From the NCBI GenBank assembly GCA_964417895.1, contig CAYQJS010000013.1, positions 1 through 64,000 on the forward strand: DNA of 64,000 nt. The letters run 5' to 3'. Position 1 is the first letter of the stretch. Every line of letters starts with the position of its first letter. This document shows, in pieces, positions 1 through 8,462 of the stretch. Source of the stretch: CAYQJS01 sp964417895. Its GTDB lineage: Bacteria; Chloroflexota; UBA6077; SHYK01. The position numbers and the translations under genes are program-made. Under the pieces are notes generated by a model. That model saw nothing but the letters and a program-made list of their open reading frames with translations. It made no database searches and was not told the origin of the DNA.

Positions 1-1
1 A

Positions 2-313
2 TCCGACGTGCGCGAGCAACTCCAGAGCGCCGGGCTCGAGCCCGCGGTGAAGGAGATCTCGGAGCGGCTCGTCCCGTCCGTGGCCGCGTTGCGCGACGCG
101 ATTGACGCTTTCGGGGCCGACCGTCCGGTGGCTGTGGCCCGCGAGCTGACGAAGCTCTACGAGCAGATCGTGCGCGGGACGCTGTCCGAGGCGCTTCAGC
201 ACTTTGAGAGCCGGGCGCCACGTGGTGAGTTCACGCTCGTCGTCGGGGGAGCCGATAGCATGGGGCTTCGTCACGAGCTTCCTGCCGGCGAGCGCCCGGA
301 ACGCGCGCGATGA
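2..313 (+). CDS. rsmI: 16S rRNA (cytidine-1402 2'-O)-methyltransferase RsmI, C-terminal part
   Basis: Only the last ~103 residues are in the window; the gene continues off the left edge. RsmI uses SAM to 2'-O-methylate C1402 in the 16S rRNA decoding centre. The identification rests on the block VARELTKLYEQIVRGT followed by RGEFTLVVGG, which is the characteristic C-terminal signature of the family. The catalytic N-terminal half is not visible. The stop codon overlaps the start of the following methyltransferase as ATGA, suggesting co-translation. Confidence 0.8.
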   Translation, partial: SDVREQLQSAGLEPAVKEISERLVPSVAALRDAIDAFGADRPVAVARELTKLYEQIVRGTLSEALQHFESRAPRGEFTLVVGGADSMGLRHELPAGERPERAR

Positions 314-1074
314 GGGAGCACGTTGGAGTCAACTGGTATCTCGAGGGCGGGATTTACGGCCCCGACTACATGGCGATCTTCCCTGATGAGGCGGCCAGCG
401 GCGCCTCCGAGGCCGAGCGAGCCATTCGCTTGCTGGGGATCAGCGGCGGCGAGCGCGTGCTCGATATCGCCTGCGGCTACGGCCGGCATGCAGTGAATTT
501 GGCTCGGCGTGGGCTCCGGGTGGTCGGCCTCGACCTCAGCGCCTACTTTCTCGGCCTCGCTGCTCGGCGAGCTGTAGACGAAGGAGCGCACGCGCTCTTC
601 GCTCGTGGCGATATGCGCCAGCTCCCGTTCTTCGGCATCTTCGATGCCGCGGTGTGTCTCGGGGGCTCCTTCGGCCAGTTCGCAACCGAGGATGAAGACC
701 TCGCCCTCCTGGAGGAGACCGCGCGGGCCCTCAAGCCTGGGGGGAAATTCCTGCTCGATGTGGGAAACCGCGACGGCATCCTGTCGCGCTTCATCGGCAA
801 GGATTGGGATCAACTGGAGGACGGAACCGTGGTCCTTCACGAGCGCCGCTGGGACTCGCTACAGGGGCGCGTGGAGGGCAAGGACGTAGTGATCCGACCG
901 GATGGGCGGCGCCGCGAGTACGAGCACTCTATGCGGCTCTACGGCGCGCCGGAGATCACAAGCATCTTGCGGCGAGCAGGCTTCGACGTACTCGCGCTCT
1001 ACGGGAGCCTCGCGGGCACGGCGTTCGGCTGGGATAGCCCGCGGGTCAATGTTGTCGCCCAGCGCCCGAAATAG
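310..1074 (+). CDS. Class I SAM-dependent methyltransferase
   Basis: 254-residue Rossmann-fold methyltransferase. Motif I is VLDIACGYGRHA at about residues 50-61, the acidic end of strand beta-2 is VVGLDLS (Asp75), and a motif-IV-like region FDAAVCLGGSFGQF is present. This pattern fits the methyltransferase type 11/25 families, which act on small molecules; the substrate cannot be read from sequence. It overlaps rsmI by 4 nt (ATGA) and is probably co-transcribed with it. Its end faces the convergent GT4 gene 38 bp away. No RNA-binding domain is attached, so a role in rRNA modification is not implied by the neighbour alone. Confidence 0.85.
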   Translation: MREHVGVNWYLEGGIYGPDYMAIFPDEAASGASEAERAIRLLGISGGERVLDIACGYGRHAVNLARRGLRVVGLDLSAYFLGLAARRAVDEGAHALFARGDMRQLPFFGIFDAAVCLGGSFGQFATEDEDLALLEETARALKPGGKFLLDVGNRDGILSRFIGKDWDQLEDGTVVLHERRWDSLQGRVEGKDVVIRPDGRRREYEHSMRLYGAPEITSILRRAGFDVLALYGSLAGTAFGWDSPRVNVVAQRPK

Positions 1075-1111
1075 CGACACACGGCGCCCGCGGAACGTCC
1101 CCCCGCGGGGC

Positions 1112-2233
1112 TCACGCCGGTAGCTGGACCGCTTCGCGGCGGGGTCGCAGAGGGAGCGGAGTCGGCAGGCGGGCGGCCAGCCTCTCGTACACCTCGAGGT
1201 ACCCGAGGGCCATAGCGTGGGGCGAGAAGCGCTCCTCTGCGTCCTGCCGGCAGACACGGCGGTCCACGTACGGAAGTGAGCGGCAGGAAGCCACCATCTC
1301 GTCGACTGTCGAGCAGAGGAAGCCGGTCCGGCCGTGGTGGATGATCTCAGGCACGGAGCCCATGTTGCGCGCGATCACCGGCGTGCCACAAGCGAGAGCC
1401 TCCACCATAACCAGACCGAAGGGCTCCGGCCAGTTGATCGGGAAGACCAGGCCCACGGCATCCTTAAGGAGCGCCCCCTTCTCGTCGTCTCCGACCTCGC
1501 CAATGAACTCGATGAGGGAGCTCTTGAGCCGCGGCTTCACCTCGTCGCGGTAGTATGCCCAGTCCTGAGCCACCCACGGATCGTCCTTTCTTTCGAGCGG
1601 GAGGCGCGCGGCGATCTTGAGCGGCATCTCCGCGCGGAGCGCGATGTCAATGGCGTCGGCCACGCCCTTCTCGGGCGAGATGCGGCCGACGAAGGCGAGG
1701 TAGCCGCCGCTGCCGGTGCCGAACGGAAGGGTCTCCATCGACACTCCGTTGTATACGCGCCCCACCCAGTTGGCGTGCGGGACGGGTCGCCGCTGGCTCG
1801 CACTGATGGAGACGACTGGCACGTCGTCGAACTGGCGATAAACTTCCTGAAGCTCTGGCAAGTCCAGCCGGCCGTGCAGTGTGTGGACCCACGGAGTCGG
1901 CGAGGATCGGCCGAACGCGAACCCCAGCACATCGAGATGGGAATGCACGATGTCATAACGTCGGGCGTCTCGCGACACTCGACTCAGCTCCGCCTCGTGC
2001 AGCAAGAAGTCGTTCCCGTGACCCCCGGACTTCCAGAGGGCGCGTTCGACCAGGGGAATGAGGCGCGCCTCGGTTCTGGAATCGCCCGAGGCGTACAGGG
2101 TCACGTCGTGGCCCATGCGGACCAGTTCGGTGACCAGCGCAGCGATGACTCGCTCGGTCCCCCCGTACTTGGCCGGGGGGACGCTCTCTACGAGGGGGGC
2201 GACCTGTGCAATCCTCACGGGTTCTCCATCCAT
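1112..2233 (-). CDS. GT4-family glycosyltransferase
   Basis: 373 residues. The start chosen is the ATG at 2233 because the canonical N-terminal strand of the GT-B fold (MDGEPVRIAQVAPL, then the Gly-rich PPAKYGG loop) begins there; the open frame continues upstream for ~98 codons of low-complexity Arg-rich translation that is unlikely to be coding. The C-terminal domain has FVGRISPEKG and the GT4 donor-binding E-x7-E signature in EPFGLVMVEALACGTPV. It should transfer a sugar from a nucleotide-sugar donor, but the acceptor is unknown. It is divergently arranged with the sortase gene, with 271 bp between them. Confidence 0.88.
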   Translation of the reverse strand: MDGEPVRIAQVAPLVESVPPAKYGGTERVIAALVTELVRMGHDVTLYASGDSRTEARLIPLVERALWKSGGHGNDFLLHEAELSRVSRDARRYDIVHSHLDVLGFAFGRSSPTPWVHTLHGRLDLPELQEVYRQFDDVPVVSISASQRRPVPHANWVGRVYNGVSMETLPFGTGSGGYLAFVGRISPEKGVADAIDIALRAEMPLKIAARLPLERKDDPWVAQDWAYYRDEVKPRLKSSLIEFIGEVGDDEKGALLKDAVGLVFPINWPEPFGLVMVEALACGTPVIARNMGSVPEIIHHGRTGFLCSTVDEMVASCRSLPYVDRRVCRQDAEERFSPHAMALGYLEVYERLAARLPTPLPLRPRREAVQLPA

Positions 2234-2504
2234 GGTCGGTATCGGGTGGGTTCCTGCGAGAAACGACCCACTGGGTGCGGGTCTCGTTCGCCGCCGTAGG
2301 GAGTCGGGCGACCGCCTGGTCACCCGCCCGTAAGCCGAAGTCACCCCAGAAGACACAAGAGTATAACAGTTAGCTCTCGACCCTCGAATCGCTCGCCGCG
2401 CTGTGCGCGCCACTCCGGCGCGCCCCGCTCGATCCGGAGCCCCTGGACGTTGCGCCGGGCGGCGCCAGTGACGGCCTGATAAAGTAGTGTGGAAAGGCTG
2501 AGAT

Positions 2505-3194
2505 TTGTTCTTCCGAATCGCTGGCAATCTCTTGATCTTGGGCGCGCTGCTGAGCCTCGGCTATGTTGGCGTTACGCTCACCGCGCCGGCCTCTGGACCT
2601 CAGCCCCCGTCGTCCTCCGGCCTACAAGAAGGGTTGGCCAGATCCCCATCCGCCCTCGATCCTGGTGCACCGGAGACGGCGGCAGATGAGAGCCTGGCCG
2701 AGCCGGCGCCGGAGGAGCCGGCTGAGCCCATCCTCGACTATGCGCCCATCGAGCCCATCACCTGGGTGCGTCTCCCCCGGCTTGGCATCGACGCAGAGGT
2801 CGTGCCCTCGAAATTCGTTCAGCTGAACGACGGTGGCACGTGGCTGATCCCCGCGTTCAAGGTCGGGCTTGCCAAATCCAGGGGGGGGGGGGGGCGGGCG
2901 GGGAACGCCGTCCTCCTCGGCCATGTAACCAGCCGGAGCCTGGGGAATGTATTCGAGACCCTGGAACGAGCGCGCGTCGGCGACCTCATTCAGGTGTCCG
3001 GCACCTCGGGCGACTTCGCTTACCGAGTCGTGGACGTTCGAAGGGTGTCGAGGACCGACGTCTCGGTGCTGGAGCCCACCGCGACCGCTGCCGTCTCCCT
3101 CATCACGTGTACGGGCCGCTGGCTGCCACAGCTTCAGGACTACGCCGAGCGGGTAGTGGTGCGCGGCGAGCTGGTTCAGGCGACGGCGACCTAG
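2505..3194 (+). CDS. Class D/E-type sortase
   Basis: 229 residues: an N-terminal membrane anchor (about residues 4-25), a Pro/Ala-rich linker, and a sortase barrel. Catalytic His140 lies in LGHVTS, Cys202 in LITCTGRW, and a candidate Arg216 in ERVVVRGEL. Sortases cleave a C-terminal sorting signal and attach surface proteins covalently. The TTG start at 2505 is fixed by an in-frame stop just upstream (2499-2501) and by GGAAAGG at 2491-2497. A run of 14 G at 2881-2894 encodes four glycines just before the catalytic His, so length changes there would abolish the protein. The 3' end (from ~3167) is duplicated at ~4151. Confidence 0.88.
   Translation: MFFRIAGNLLILGALLSLGYVGVTLTAPASGPQPPSSSGLQEGLARSPSALDPGAPETAADESLAEPAPEEPAEPILDYAPIEPITWVRLPRLGIDAEVVPSKFVQLNDGGTWLIPAFKVGLAKSRGGGGRAGNAVLLGHVTSRSLGNVFETLERARVGDLIQVSGTSGDFAYRVVDVRRVSRTDVSVLEPTATAAVSLITCTGRWLPQLQDYAERVVVRGELVQATAT
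2881..2894. repeat. Poly-G tract of 14 inside the sortase gene
   Basis: Fourteen consecutive G, read as part of an Arg codon and then four Gly codons (sortase residues ~126-130), just upstream of catalytic His140. Mononucleotide runs of this length slip readily during replication and also during sequencing, so the site is either a contingency (on/off) tract or an assembly hazard. In the sequence as given the frame is intact. Confidence 0.95.
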
Positions 3195-3796
3195 CGTCGA
3201 CCCTCAGCACGGAAGAGCTGGACGAACACGATCTGGCAACTCGCGTCGATCGCAGCCCCAACAGCCAGCGTTTCGAAGGCTGGATCGAGGATGTTCGCGC
3301 GGTGCGCCGGGCTATTCATGAACCCTTGCTCGGCGCGCTCCGCTGCGCCCTCAGGGTGACCGCTGACTCGGATAAGGTTCTCGCCCACGAGCCGGCGGCC
3401 CAGGTCCATCTCGTCGATGAGTCGAACGTAGGCCATACCTTCATCGCCGTCTGCGTGGGACAGGGGGCCAGCAGCTACATGCGCCCCTGCACGGGCGCGG
3501 GCAATGTCGAGCAGCTGATGGTCGAATTGCAAGGGCGGCAGCCCGTTCCTCGCCCGGTCCTCGTTGGCGAGGTGAAACAGCTCCAGCTCGATCCAGTGGA
3601 CGACGGCGCGCGCCAGGGCCGGCGTGGCCTCCTCTCCCAGAATCAACTCGCAAGCTCCCAGCTGTGCCGCATACCCCGCCGACGCAAACGCCACGCCTTG
3701 GGGTGCACCTCGTTTCGGGACCATATCCGGCGGGAACCCCGGACCGAGTACGGCGCCGAGTGCCAGAATGAGCGAAAGGAGGGCTGTACGGGCCAC
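3191..3796 (-). CDS. Secreted CAP-domain (SCP/PR-1-like) protein, copy 1
   Basis: 201 residues from the GTG at 3796, which has GAGG a few bases upstream. An N-terminal hydrophobic segment (ARTALLSLILALGA) acts as signal peptide or anchor. The CAP domain has LELFHLANEDRARNGLPPL, LSHADG, GENLIR and NSPAHRANILDP, the canonical bacterial YkwD-like pattern. CAP proteins are extracellular; molecular roles in bacteria are mostly unknown. The gene converges on the sortase (4-nt overlap at the ends) and has a close paralogue at 4175-4789. The reading frame runs further upstream, but that part is antisense to a glycoside-hydrolase fragment and is not coding. Confidence 0.85.
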   Translation of the reverse strand: MARTALLSLILALGAVLGPGFPPDMVPKRGAPQGVAFASAGYAAQLGACELILGEEATPALARAVVHWIELELFHLANEDRARNGLPPLQFDHQLLDIARARAGAHVAAGPLSHADGDEGMAYVRLIDEMDLGRRLVGENLIRVSGHPEGAAERAEQGFMNSPAHRANILDPAFETLAVGAAIDASCQIVFVQLFRAEGRR

Positions 3797-3835
3797 GTGT
3801 TCGCCTCGTGAGCATGAGACCGTTCGGCGGGCGGG

Positions 3836-3861
3836 CAAAAATTGGTGCCAAAAATTGGTGC
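3836..3861. repeat. 13-bp perfect tandem direct repeat
   Basis: CAAAAATTGGTGC occurs twice without a gap (3836-3848 and 3849-3861). It is conspicuously A/T-rich for this chromosome and lies between CAP copy 1 and the inverted glycoside-hydrolase fragment, so it may mark a rearrangement junction. Confidence 0.85.
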
Positions 3862-3897
3862 ATTGTAGTGGATGGACAAGGAGAAGCACCGGGCCGG

Positions 3898-4060
3898 CCA
3901 CCATGCGGTCGAACGACGCGTAGTTGAACCGCCCCTGCGTCTCCTCGATGTCCGCCCAGGCGGAACTCCCATCGATTCCAGCGCGCCCCAGCCTCGCGCG
4001 CAACTCGCTGTGAGACGGCGTCCGCGTAGGTGTGATTGATCCCCAGCGATCGTCGCCGTC
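3898..4060 (-). pseudogene. Inverted fragment of the downstream glycoside hydrolase
   Basis: Read on the minus strand this matches ~5086-5248 of the glycoside hydrolase almost base for base; for example it encodes ADIEETQGRFNYASFDRMV and DDRWGINHTYAD with a few substitutions. There is no start, signal peptide or catalytic residue, so it is a non-functional relic of a duplication that was then inverted. It abuts a direct-orientation fragment of the same gene. Confidence 0.85.
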
Positions 4061-4065
4061 CAGCG

Positions 4066-4145
4066 CCCGTTCAAAGGATCCTGATCAGCATCCCTGGTTG
4101 GGCGCGTGACCCACAGACACGCTGCCGCGACGTCTCTCCCTGCCG
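4066..4145 (+). pseudogene. Direct fragment of the downstream glycoside hydrolase
   Basis: About 80 bp matching 5270-5349 of the full hydrolase in the same orientation (TTCAAAGGATCCTGATCAGC and the following bases), with scattered substitutions. It follows the inverted fragment after a few bases, so hydrolase segments 1 and 2 are present with segment 1 flipped and about 20 bp between them missing. Non-coding relic. Confidence 0.82.
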
Positions 4146-4150
4146 CCCGG

Positions 4151-4179
4151 TGAGCTGGTTCAGGTGACGGCGATCTAGC
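4151..4179 (+). pseudogene. Duplicated 3' tail of the sortase gene
   Basis: GAGCTGGTTCAGGTGACGG followed by CGATCTAG nearly repeats the last codons and stop of the sortase (3167-3194). The similarity continues into the adjacent CAP gene, which shows that the duplicated block ran from the sortase 3' end through the CAP gene. Confidence 0.8.
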
Positions 4180-4789
4180 CTCGACCCTCAGCACGGAAGA
4201 TCTGCGCGAACACGATCTGGACGCCCGCGTCCGCTGCAGCGCCAATAGCAAGCGTTTCGAAGGTTGGATCGAGGATGTTCGCGCGGTGCGGCGGGCTATT
4301 CATGAACCCCTGCTCGGCGCGCTCCGCTGCGCTCTCAGACGGACCGCCCACTCGAACAAGGTTCTCGCCCACGAGCCGATAGCTCAAGCCCAGTTCGTCG
4401 ATGAGTCGGACGAAGGCCAGGCCTCCACTGGCGTCTGTGTGGGACAGGGGGAGAGCAGCTACATGCGCCGCTGCGCGGGCGCGGGCGATGTCGAGCAGTT
4501 GATCGTCGACCTGCAGGGCTGGTAGCCCGCTCCTCGCCCGGTCCTGGTTGGCCAGGTGGAACAGCTCCAACTCGATCTCGTCCGCGATAGCGCGCGCCGA
4601 GCACGGGGCGGCCTCATCGTTCGGAGCCAGCCCGCAAGCTTCCAACTCATCTGCGCCCTGAGCCGCCGCAAATGTTGTGCCCCGCAGTGGACCTCGTTCC
4701 GGTACGAGGTCCGGCAGGAACCCTGTGCTAAGCGCAGCGCCGAGTGCCAGAATCAGCGAAAGGAGGATTGCACAGGCCACATCTCGCAT
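4175..4789 (-). CDS. Secreted CAP-domain (SCP/PR-1-like) protein, copy 2
   Basis: 204 residues from the ATG at 4789. The N-terminus MRDVACAILLSLILALGAAL aligns with that of copy 1 and forms a signal peptide or anchor. The CAP core has LELFHLANQDRARSGLPAL, LSHTDA, GENLVR and NSPPHRANILDP. It is collinear with copy 1 (3191-3796) along its length, with many substitutions, so the duplication is not recent enough to be identical and both copies keep open frames under apparent constraint. It is divergent from the glycoside hydrolase. Confidence 0.85.
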   Translation of the reverse strand: MRDVACAILLSLILALGAALSTGFLPDLVPERGPLRGTTFAAAQGADELEACGLAPNDEAAPCSARAIADEIELELFHLANQDRARSGLPALQVDDQLLDIARARAAAHVAALPLSHTDASGGLAFVRLIDELGLSYRLVGENLVRVGGPSESAAERAEQGFMNSPPHRANILDPTFETLAIGAAADAGVQIVFAQIFRAEGRG

Positions 4790-4863
4790 CACGTAAACCC
4801 CAGACCGCCAAGCTGGCGGCATTGACACATACACGGAATGAAACGCCCACCCTGGAGTTGCTG

Positions 4864-4891
4864 TTACAGGTTCACAGCGGTGCGCTACAAT
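4864..4891 (+). promoter_or_regulatory. Candidate sigma-70-type promoter for the glycoside hydrolase
   Basis: TTACAG (4864-4869), a 16-bp spacer, then TACAAT (4886-4891). It lies in the gap between CAP copy 2 and the chosen hydrolase start, and would give a leader of roughly 60 nt. Matched by eye only. Confidence 0.35.
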
Positions 4892-4956
4892 TCCCGACCC
4901 AAGCTGGCGTCCGTGGCACTCTCGTCCGGCAGCGGGTTCGTTGGTCGGGGGATTGC

Positions 4957-7900
4957 TTGCTGCGACGAGTCACCTCCGCGGTCCTCGGCGTCTTTGCCTT
5001 GCTGCTCGTTGGCGCACCGGTGCCTCCGCTTGCACAGCCCCCAGGCGGCACCGCCGCGGTGGCCCAGATGCAAGCCGTGCTCGACGGCGACGATCGCTGG
5101 GGGATCAATCACACCTACGCGGACGCCGTCTCGCAGCGAGCTGCGCGTGAGGCTGGGGCCCGCTGGAACCGATGGGAGTTCCGCTGGGCGGACATCGAGG
5201 AGACGCAGGGGCGGTTCAACTACGCGTCGTTCGACCGCATGGTGGACAGTAGCCAGTCGACCGGCCTCGCCGTTCAAGGGATCCTGATCAGCACCCCTGG
5301 TTGGGCGCGTGACCCGCAGGCACAGTTGCCACGAGGTCTCTTCTTGCCGTGGAACGATAACGGCAACCTGTGGGGCCGCTTCGTGCGGGAGACGGCGGCC
5401 CGCTACCGGGGGCGAATCCAGTACTGGGAAGCTTGGAACGAGCCGGACCACGCCGATATCTTCTGGGCGGGCACCGTCGCTGACTACTACCAGCTGCTGA
5501 AAATTACCTATCTGGCTGTCAAGTCGGTTGATCCGGGCGCACGGGTACTGATGGCCGGCCTGGCCTACTGGCCGAATACCGGATTCCTCGCCGAGCTCCT
5601 CCGGTTGATGCGCGCCGATCCGCTTGGTCCCTCCAACAACTACTTCTTCGACATCCTCGCGTGGCATGCGTACAGCCGGCCCAGCGACTCCTTCGATCTG
5701 CCCGTCAACGGCCGCGGGCAACTGGTGGCGGCCGGCGTGGGGGCGCGGCCCATCTGGATCAACGAGACCAACGTCCCCGCGTGGGACGAGTCGCCGGTGA
5801 ACAACTTTCGGCCGTACACGTGGTCCGGCACGACCCAGGAGCAGGCTGCGTACCTCATCCAGTCCGCCGCGTACGGCGTGGCCGGTGGCGCCGACCGCAT
5901 CTTCATCTACCGACTGCAGGATACGGGGTGGCCCGAGGCCTACGGCTTGCTCCGCAACAACGGGACACGCCGGCCTGCGTACGCGGCATTGCAGGTGGCT
6001 ACGCGCTACCTCTCCCACGTCACTGGCGCGAACATTGCACGCCAGGGCGATGTCGAGCAGATCGTCGTGCGGCGCGGCGGGGAGCGTGTGAACGTCGTCT
6101 GGAACCGAACACGGTCCCGGTTCACCGCGCGCGTAGGCGGGCTGGCGACGAGCGCAACCGTGGTGGACCAGACCGGTGCGCAGCGCGCCATTCGCCCCAT
6201 CGGAGGCCAGTACGAGCTCGACCTGGCGCCTGCGACCGCCAACAATGGCGTGGACACCAACGATTTCCACATCGGCGGTCCGCCGCTGCTGATCGTCGAG
6301 TCTCCGCGCTCCGGACTCCAGACCATTGAAGAGTCGAATCCGATGATCGGCTACGCTGGTACGTGGGAGACCCAGAGCGCAGGGGCACCCGCGGCGGGCG
6401 CCGCTGGCGCGAGCGGGGGCTCCTACCGCCGCCACGCCACCGCCGGCTTTTCCGTGGCCGTGGAGTTCGGTGGACCCAGCGTGACGTGGGTGACCGCCAA
6501 GGGCCCGGACCGTGGCCTCGCGCGCGTGGACGTCGATGGAGCCACCGTAGCCGAGATCGACCTTTACAGCCCGGACGTGCTCTGGGACGTTCCGATGACG
6601 TTCGGCGATTTCAGCTCCGGCAACCACCGCCTTGTGATCACTGCCCTGGGCCGGCGCTCGAGTTCCTCGACAGGCTCCTTCGTCGACGTCGATGCCTTCA
6701 TCGGGTCCGGGTTCCGCGCGGCCACGCCGCCCCCGACCCCGACTCCGCAGCCCACGCCCACTCCCAGCCCGACACCGATTCCCACCGTCACGCCTACGCC
6801 GATCCGCACCGCGACGCCGGTCCCGACGCGCCCTCCCGGGCGGCCGCAGGCCGCGGCGTACAGTGCCGTTGCGGATCCGGCTCCAAGGCTCGTACTGCCG
6901 CTCGTCATGCGTGCGCGCAACGGGTGGACGACGATTATCTCCGTGCAGAGCCGCGGCGGCACGGCGTCTCCGGTCAACATCGCGTTCCTGGACGAGACCG
7001 GGGCCCAGGTGGCGGCCCACACCTTTCCCCTGGCCGCCGAGGGCTCCCATCTTTTGGACCCGCGCTCGGTCGGAGAGCTTCCCGAGGGGTTCGTGGGATC
7101 AGCCATCCTCGAGTCTTCCCAACCCCTTACCGCTTCCGTGCGTGAGCTGCGCGACGACATGGATGCCCTTGGCTATAGCGGCGCATCCTCTGGCGGCGAC
7201 CTCGCGCACGTCCCGCTGGTCCTGAAGGGGTACAACGGTTGGGACACCGGCGTGCAGGTCCAGAACCTGGGCGACGCACCCGTGCCCGTCCGCATCACAT
7301 ATCGGCAGAGCAACGGTGACGGCGGCCCGTGGACGGACTCGGGTGTCGTCCCCGCCCACGCGGCGGTGACGTTCTACCAGCCTGCACATCTTGACCTGCC
7401 CGCCGGTTTCGTCGGCTCGGCTGTCGTTCAGGCGCCCGAGGGGTCGAGAATCGTCGCCGTGGTCAATGAGGTTCACGAGCAAGGAGCTGGCATGAGCTAC
7501 GAAGGCGCATTCGACGGCAGCTCTACAGTAAGCGCGCCCCTCCTGTTCAAGAATGCAAATGGATGGAATACGGGCCTACAGATCCAGAACGTTGGGCCTG
7601 TAGACGCCGAGGTCGTCGTGACTTACCGCGCCACCGATGGAGGAGGGCCCTGGTACGAAGCAGCCTGGATTGCCCCAGGCTCATCGTTCACGTTCTACCA
7701 ACCGGCAAGCACCGTGGTACCCAACGGGTTTGTCGGGTCCGCCGTGGCCACGTCCCTCAACCAGCAGCCCCTGGTGGGCATCGTGAACGAAGTCAATGCC
7801 CCGCTTGGCGTCGCGATGACCTATCGTGCGTTTGGGGACGGGGCGCCCGTGCTCAGCGTGCCCTCGTTGGCGCGCCGAGCGGAAACGGGATGGAGCACGG

Positions 7901-8130
7901 GCGTGCAGGTTCAGAACCTCGGGACCACCACGACGACCGTCTCTCTCCACCTGCGTGGGCCCGATGGCGAAGAAGTGCGCTCGGCCGCGGAGGCGGTACC
8001 GCCCGGCGACTCGCGCACGTTCTATCTCCCCGATATGGACGGCATCGCCGACGGCTGGCGGGGAGCGGGCGCGATCGTCTCCGCGCCCCCCCAACCCCTT
8101 GGCGCTATCATCAACGAGACGCGCTACTGA
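4957..8130 (+). CDS. Secreted clan-A (GH39/GH5-like) glycoside hydrolase with beta-sandwich repeats
   Basis: About 1057 residues from the TTG at 4957, preceded by GGGGGA; this start places a signal peptide (SAVLGVFALLLVGAPVPPLA) at the N-terminus and avoids overlap with CAP copy 2. Residues ~45-430 form a TIM-barrel hydrolase: acid/base Glu162 in WEAWNEPDH and probable nucleophile Glu270 in IWINETNVPAW, spaced as in clan GH-A. A beta-sandwich of the carbohydrate-binding type follows (~465-590), then a Pro/Thr linker (TPTPQPTPTPSPTP, ~592-630), then four ~100-residue repeats with the motif GFVGSAVV and WxTGVQVQNLG. The protein is extracellular; substrate unknown. The sortase and CAP genes beside it suggest a cell-surface assembly. 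Fragments of its 5' part lie at 3898-4145. Confidence 0.82.
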   Translation: MLRRVTSAVLGVFALLLVGAPVPPLAQPPGGTAAVAQMQAVLDGDDRWGINHTYADAVSQRAAREAGARWNRWEFRWADIEETQGRFNYASFDRMVDSSQSTGLAVQGILISTPGWARDPQAQLPRGLFLPWNDNGNLWGRFVRETAARYRGRIQYWEAWNEPDHADIFWAGTVADYYQLLKITYLAVKSVDPGARVLMAGLAYWPNTGFLAELLRLMRADPLGPSNNYFFDILAWHAYSRPSDSFDLPVNGRGQLVAAGVGARPIWINETNVPAWDESPVNNFRPYTWSGTTQEQAAYLIQSAAYGVAGGADRIFIYRLQDTGWPEAYGLLRNNGTRRPAYAALQVATRYLSHVTGANIARQGDVEQIVVRRGGERVNVVWNRTRSRFTARVGGLATSATVVDQTGAQRAIRPIGGQYELDLAPATANNGVDTNDFHIGGPPLLIVESPRSGLQTIEESNPMIGYAGTWETQSAGAPAAGAAGASGGSYRRHATAGFSVAVEFGGPSVTWVTAKGPDRGLARVDVDGATVAEIDLYSPDVLWDVPMTFGDFSSGNHRLVITALGRRSSSSTGSFVDVDAFIGSGFRAATPPPTPTPQPTPTPSPTPIPTVTPTPIRTATPVPTRPPGRPQAAAYSAVADPAPRLVLPLVMRARNGWTTIISVQSRGGTASPVNIAFLDETGAQVAAHTFPLAAEGSHLLDPRSVGELPEGFVGSAILESSQPLTASVRELRDDMDALGYSGASSGGDLAHVPLVLKGYNGWDTGVQVQNLGDAPVPVRITYRQSNGDGGPWTDSGVVPAHAAVTFYQPAHLDLPAGFVGSAVVQAPEGSRIVAVVNEVHEQGAGMSYEGAFDGSSTVSAPLLFKNANGWNTGLQIQNVGPVDAEVVVTYRATDGGGPWYEAAWIAPGSSFTFYQPASTVVPNGFVGSAVATSLNQQPLVGIVNEVNAPLGVAMTYRAFGDGAPVLSVPSLARRAETGWSTGVQVQNLGTTTTTVSLHLRGPDGEEVRSAAEAVPPGDSRTFYLPDMDGIADGWRGAGAIVSAPPQPLGAIINETRY

Positions 8131-8182
8131 TGGAGGAGCAATTCGCTCTCCGCAGCGGTCGTATGAGCGGCGGCCCATCTGA

Positions 8183-8422
8183 ATGCCCCTGGTTCCAGAC
8201 GCGACGGTCGACGCGAGGGGCATGCTCTGCCCTGTCCCTATCATCTGGACGGCCCAGAGGATCAAGACGATCGGCGTAGGCGACGTCCTCGAGGTTCTGG
8301 CCACGGACGAAGCCATTGTCGACGACCTGCCCGCTTGGTGCCGGGCAACCGGGCACGACTTCCTGGGCTTCGAGCTTGGGCCGCCCGTGTATCGGGGATT
8401 TGCACGCCGATCGCATGAGTAG
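8183..8422 (+). CDS. TusA/SirA-like sulfur-carrier protein
   Basis: 79 residues. The N-terminal DARGMLCPVPII matches the CPxP signature of the TusA family, whose Cys carries persulfide sulfur for thiouridine, molybdenum-cofactor or sulfur-oxidation pathways. The rest fits the two-layer fold, ending in the usual C-terminal strand. It sits 40 bp upstream of nadC on the same strand and is probably in its transcript. No tusBCDE or sulfur-oxidation genes are nearby, so the acceptor is unknown; a sulfite-oxidase-family gene lies 13 kb away. Confidence 0.8.
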   Translation: MPLVPDATVDARGMLCPVPIIWTAQRIKTIGVGDVLEVLATDEAIVDDLPAWCRATGHDFLGFELGPPVYRGFARRSHE

Positions 8423-8462
8423 CCCGACACGCTCGGCAGGACAGAGCGAGAAGAGGTCAGCT

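Noticed and set aside
4885..7050. A 721-codon open frame on the minus strand inside the glycoside hydrolase
   Set aside because: It is antisense to a protein with clear catalytic motifs; long antisense frames are expected in GC-rich codon usage, and its translation is Arg/Gly-rich with no domain.
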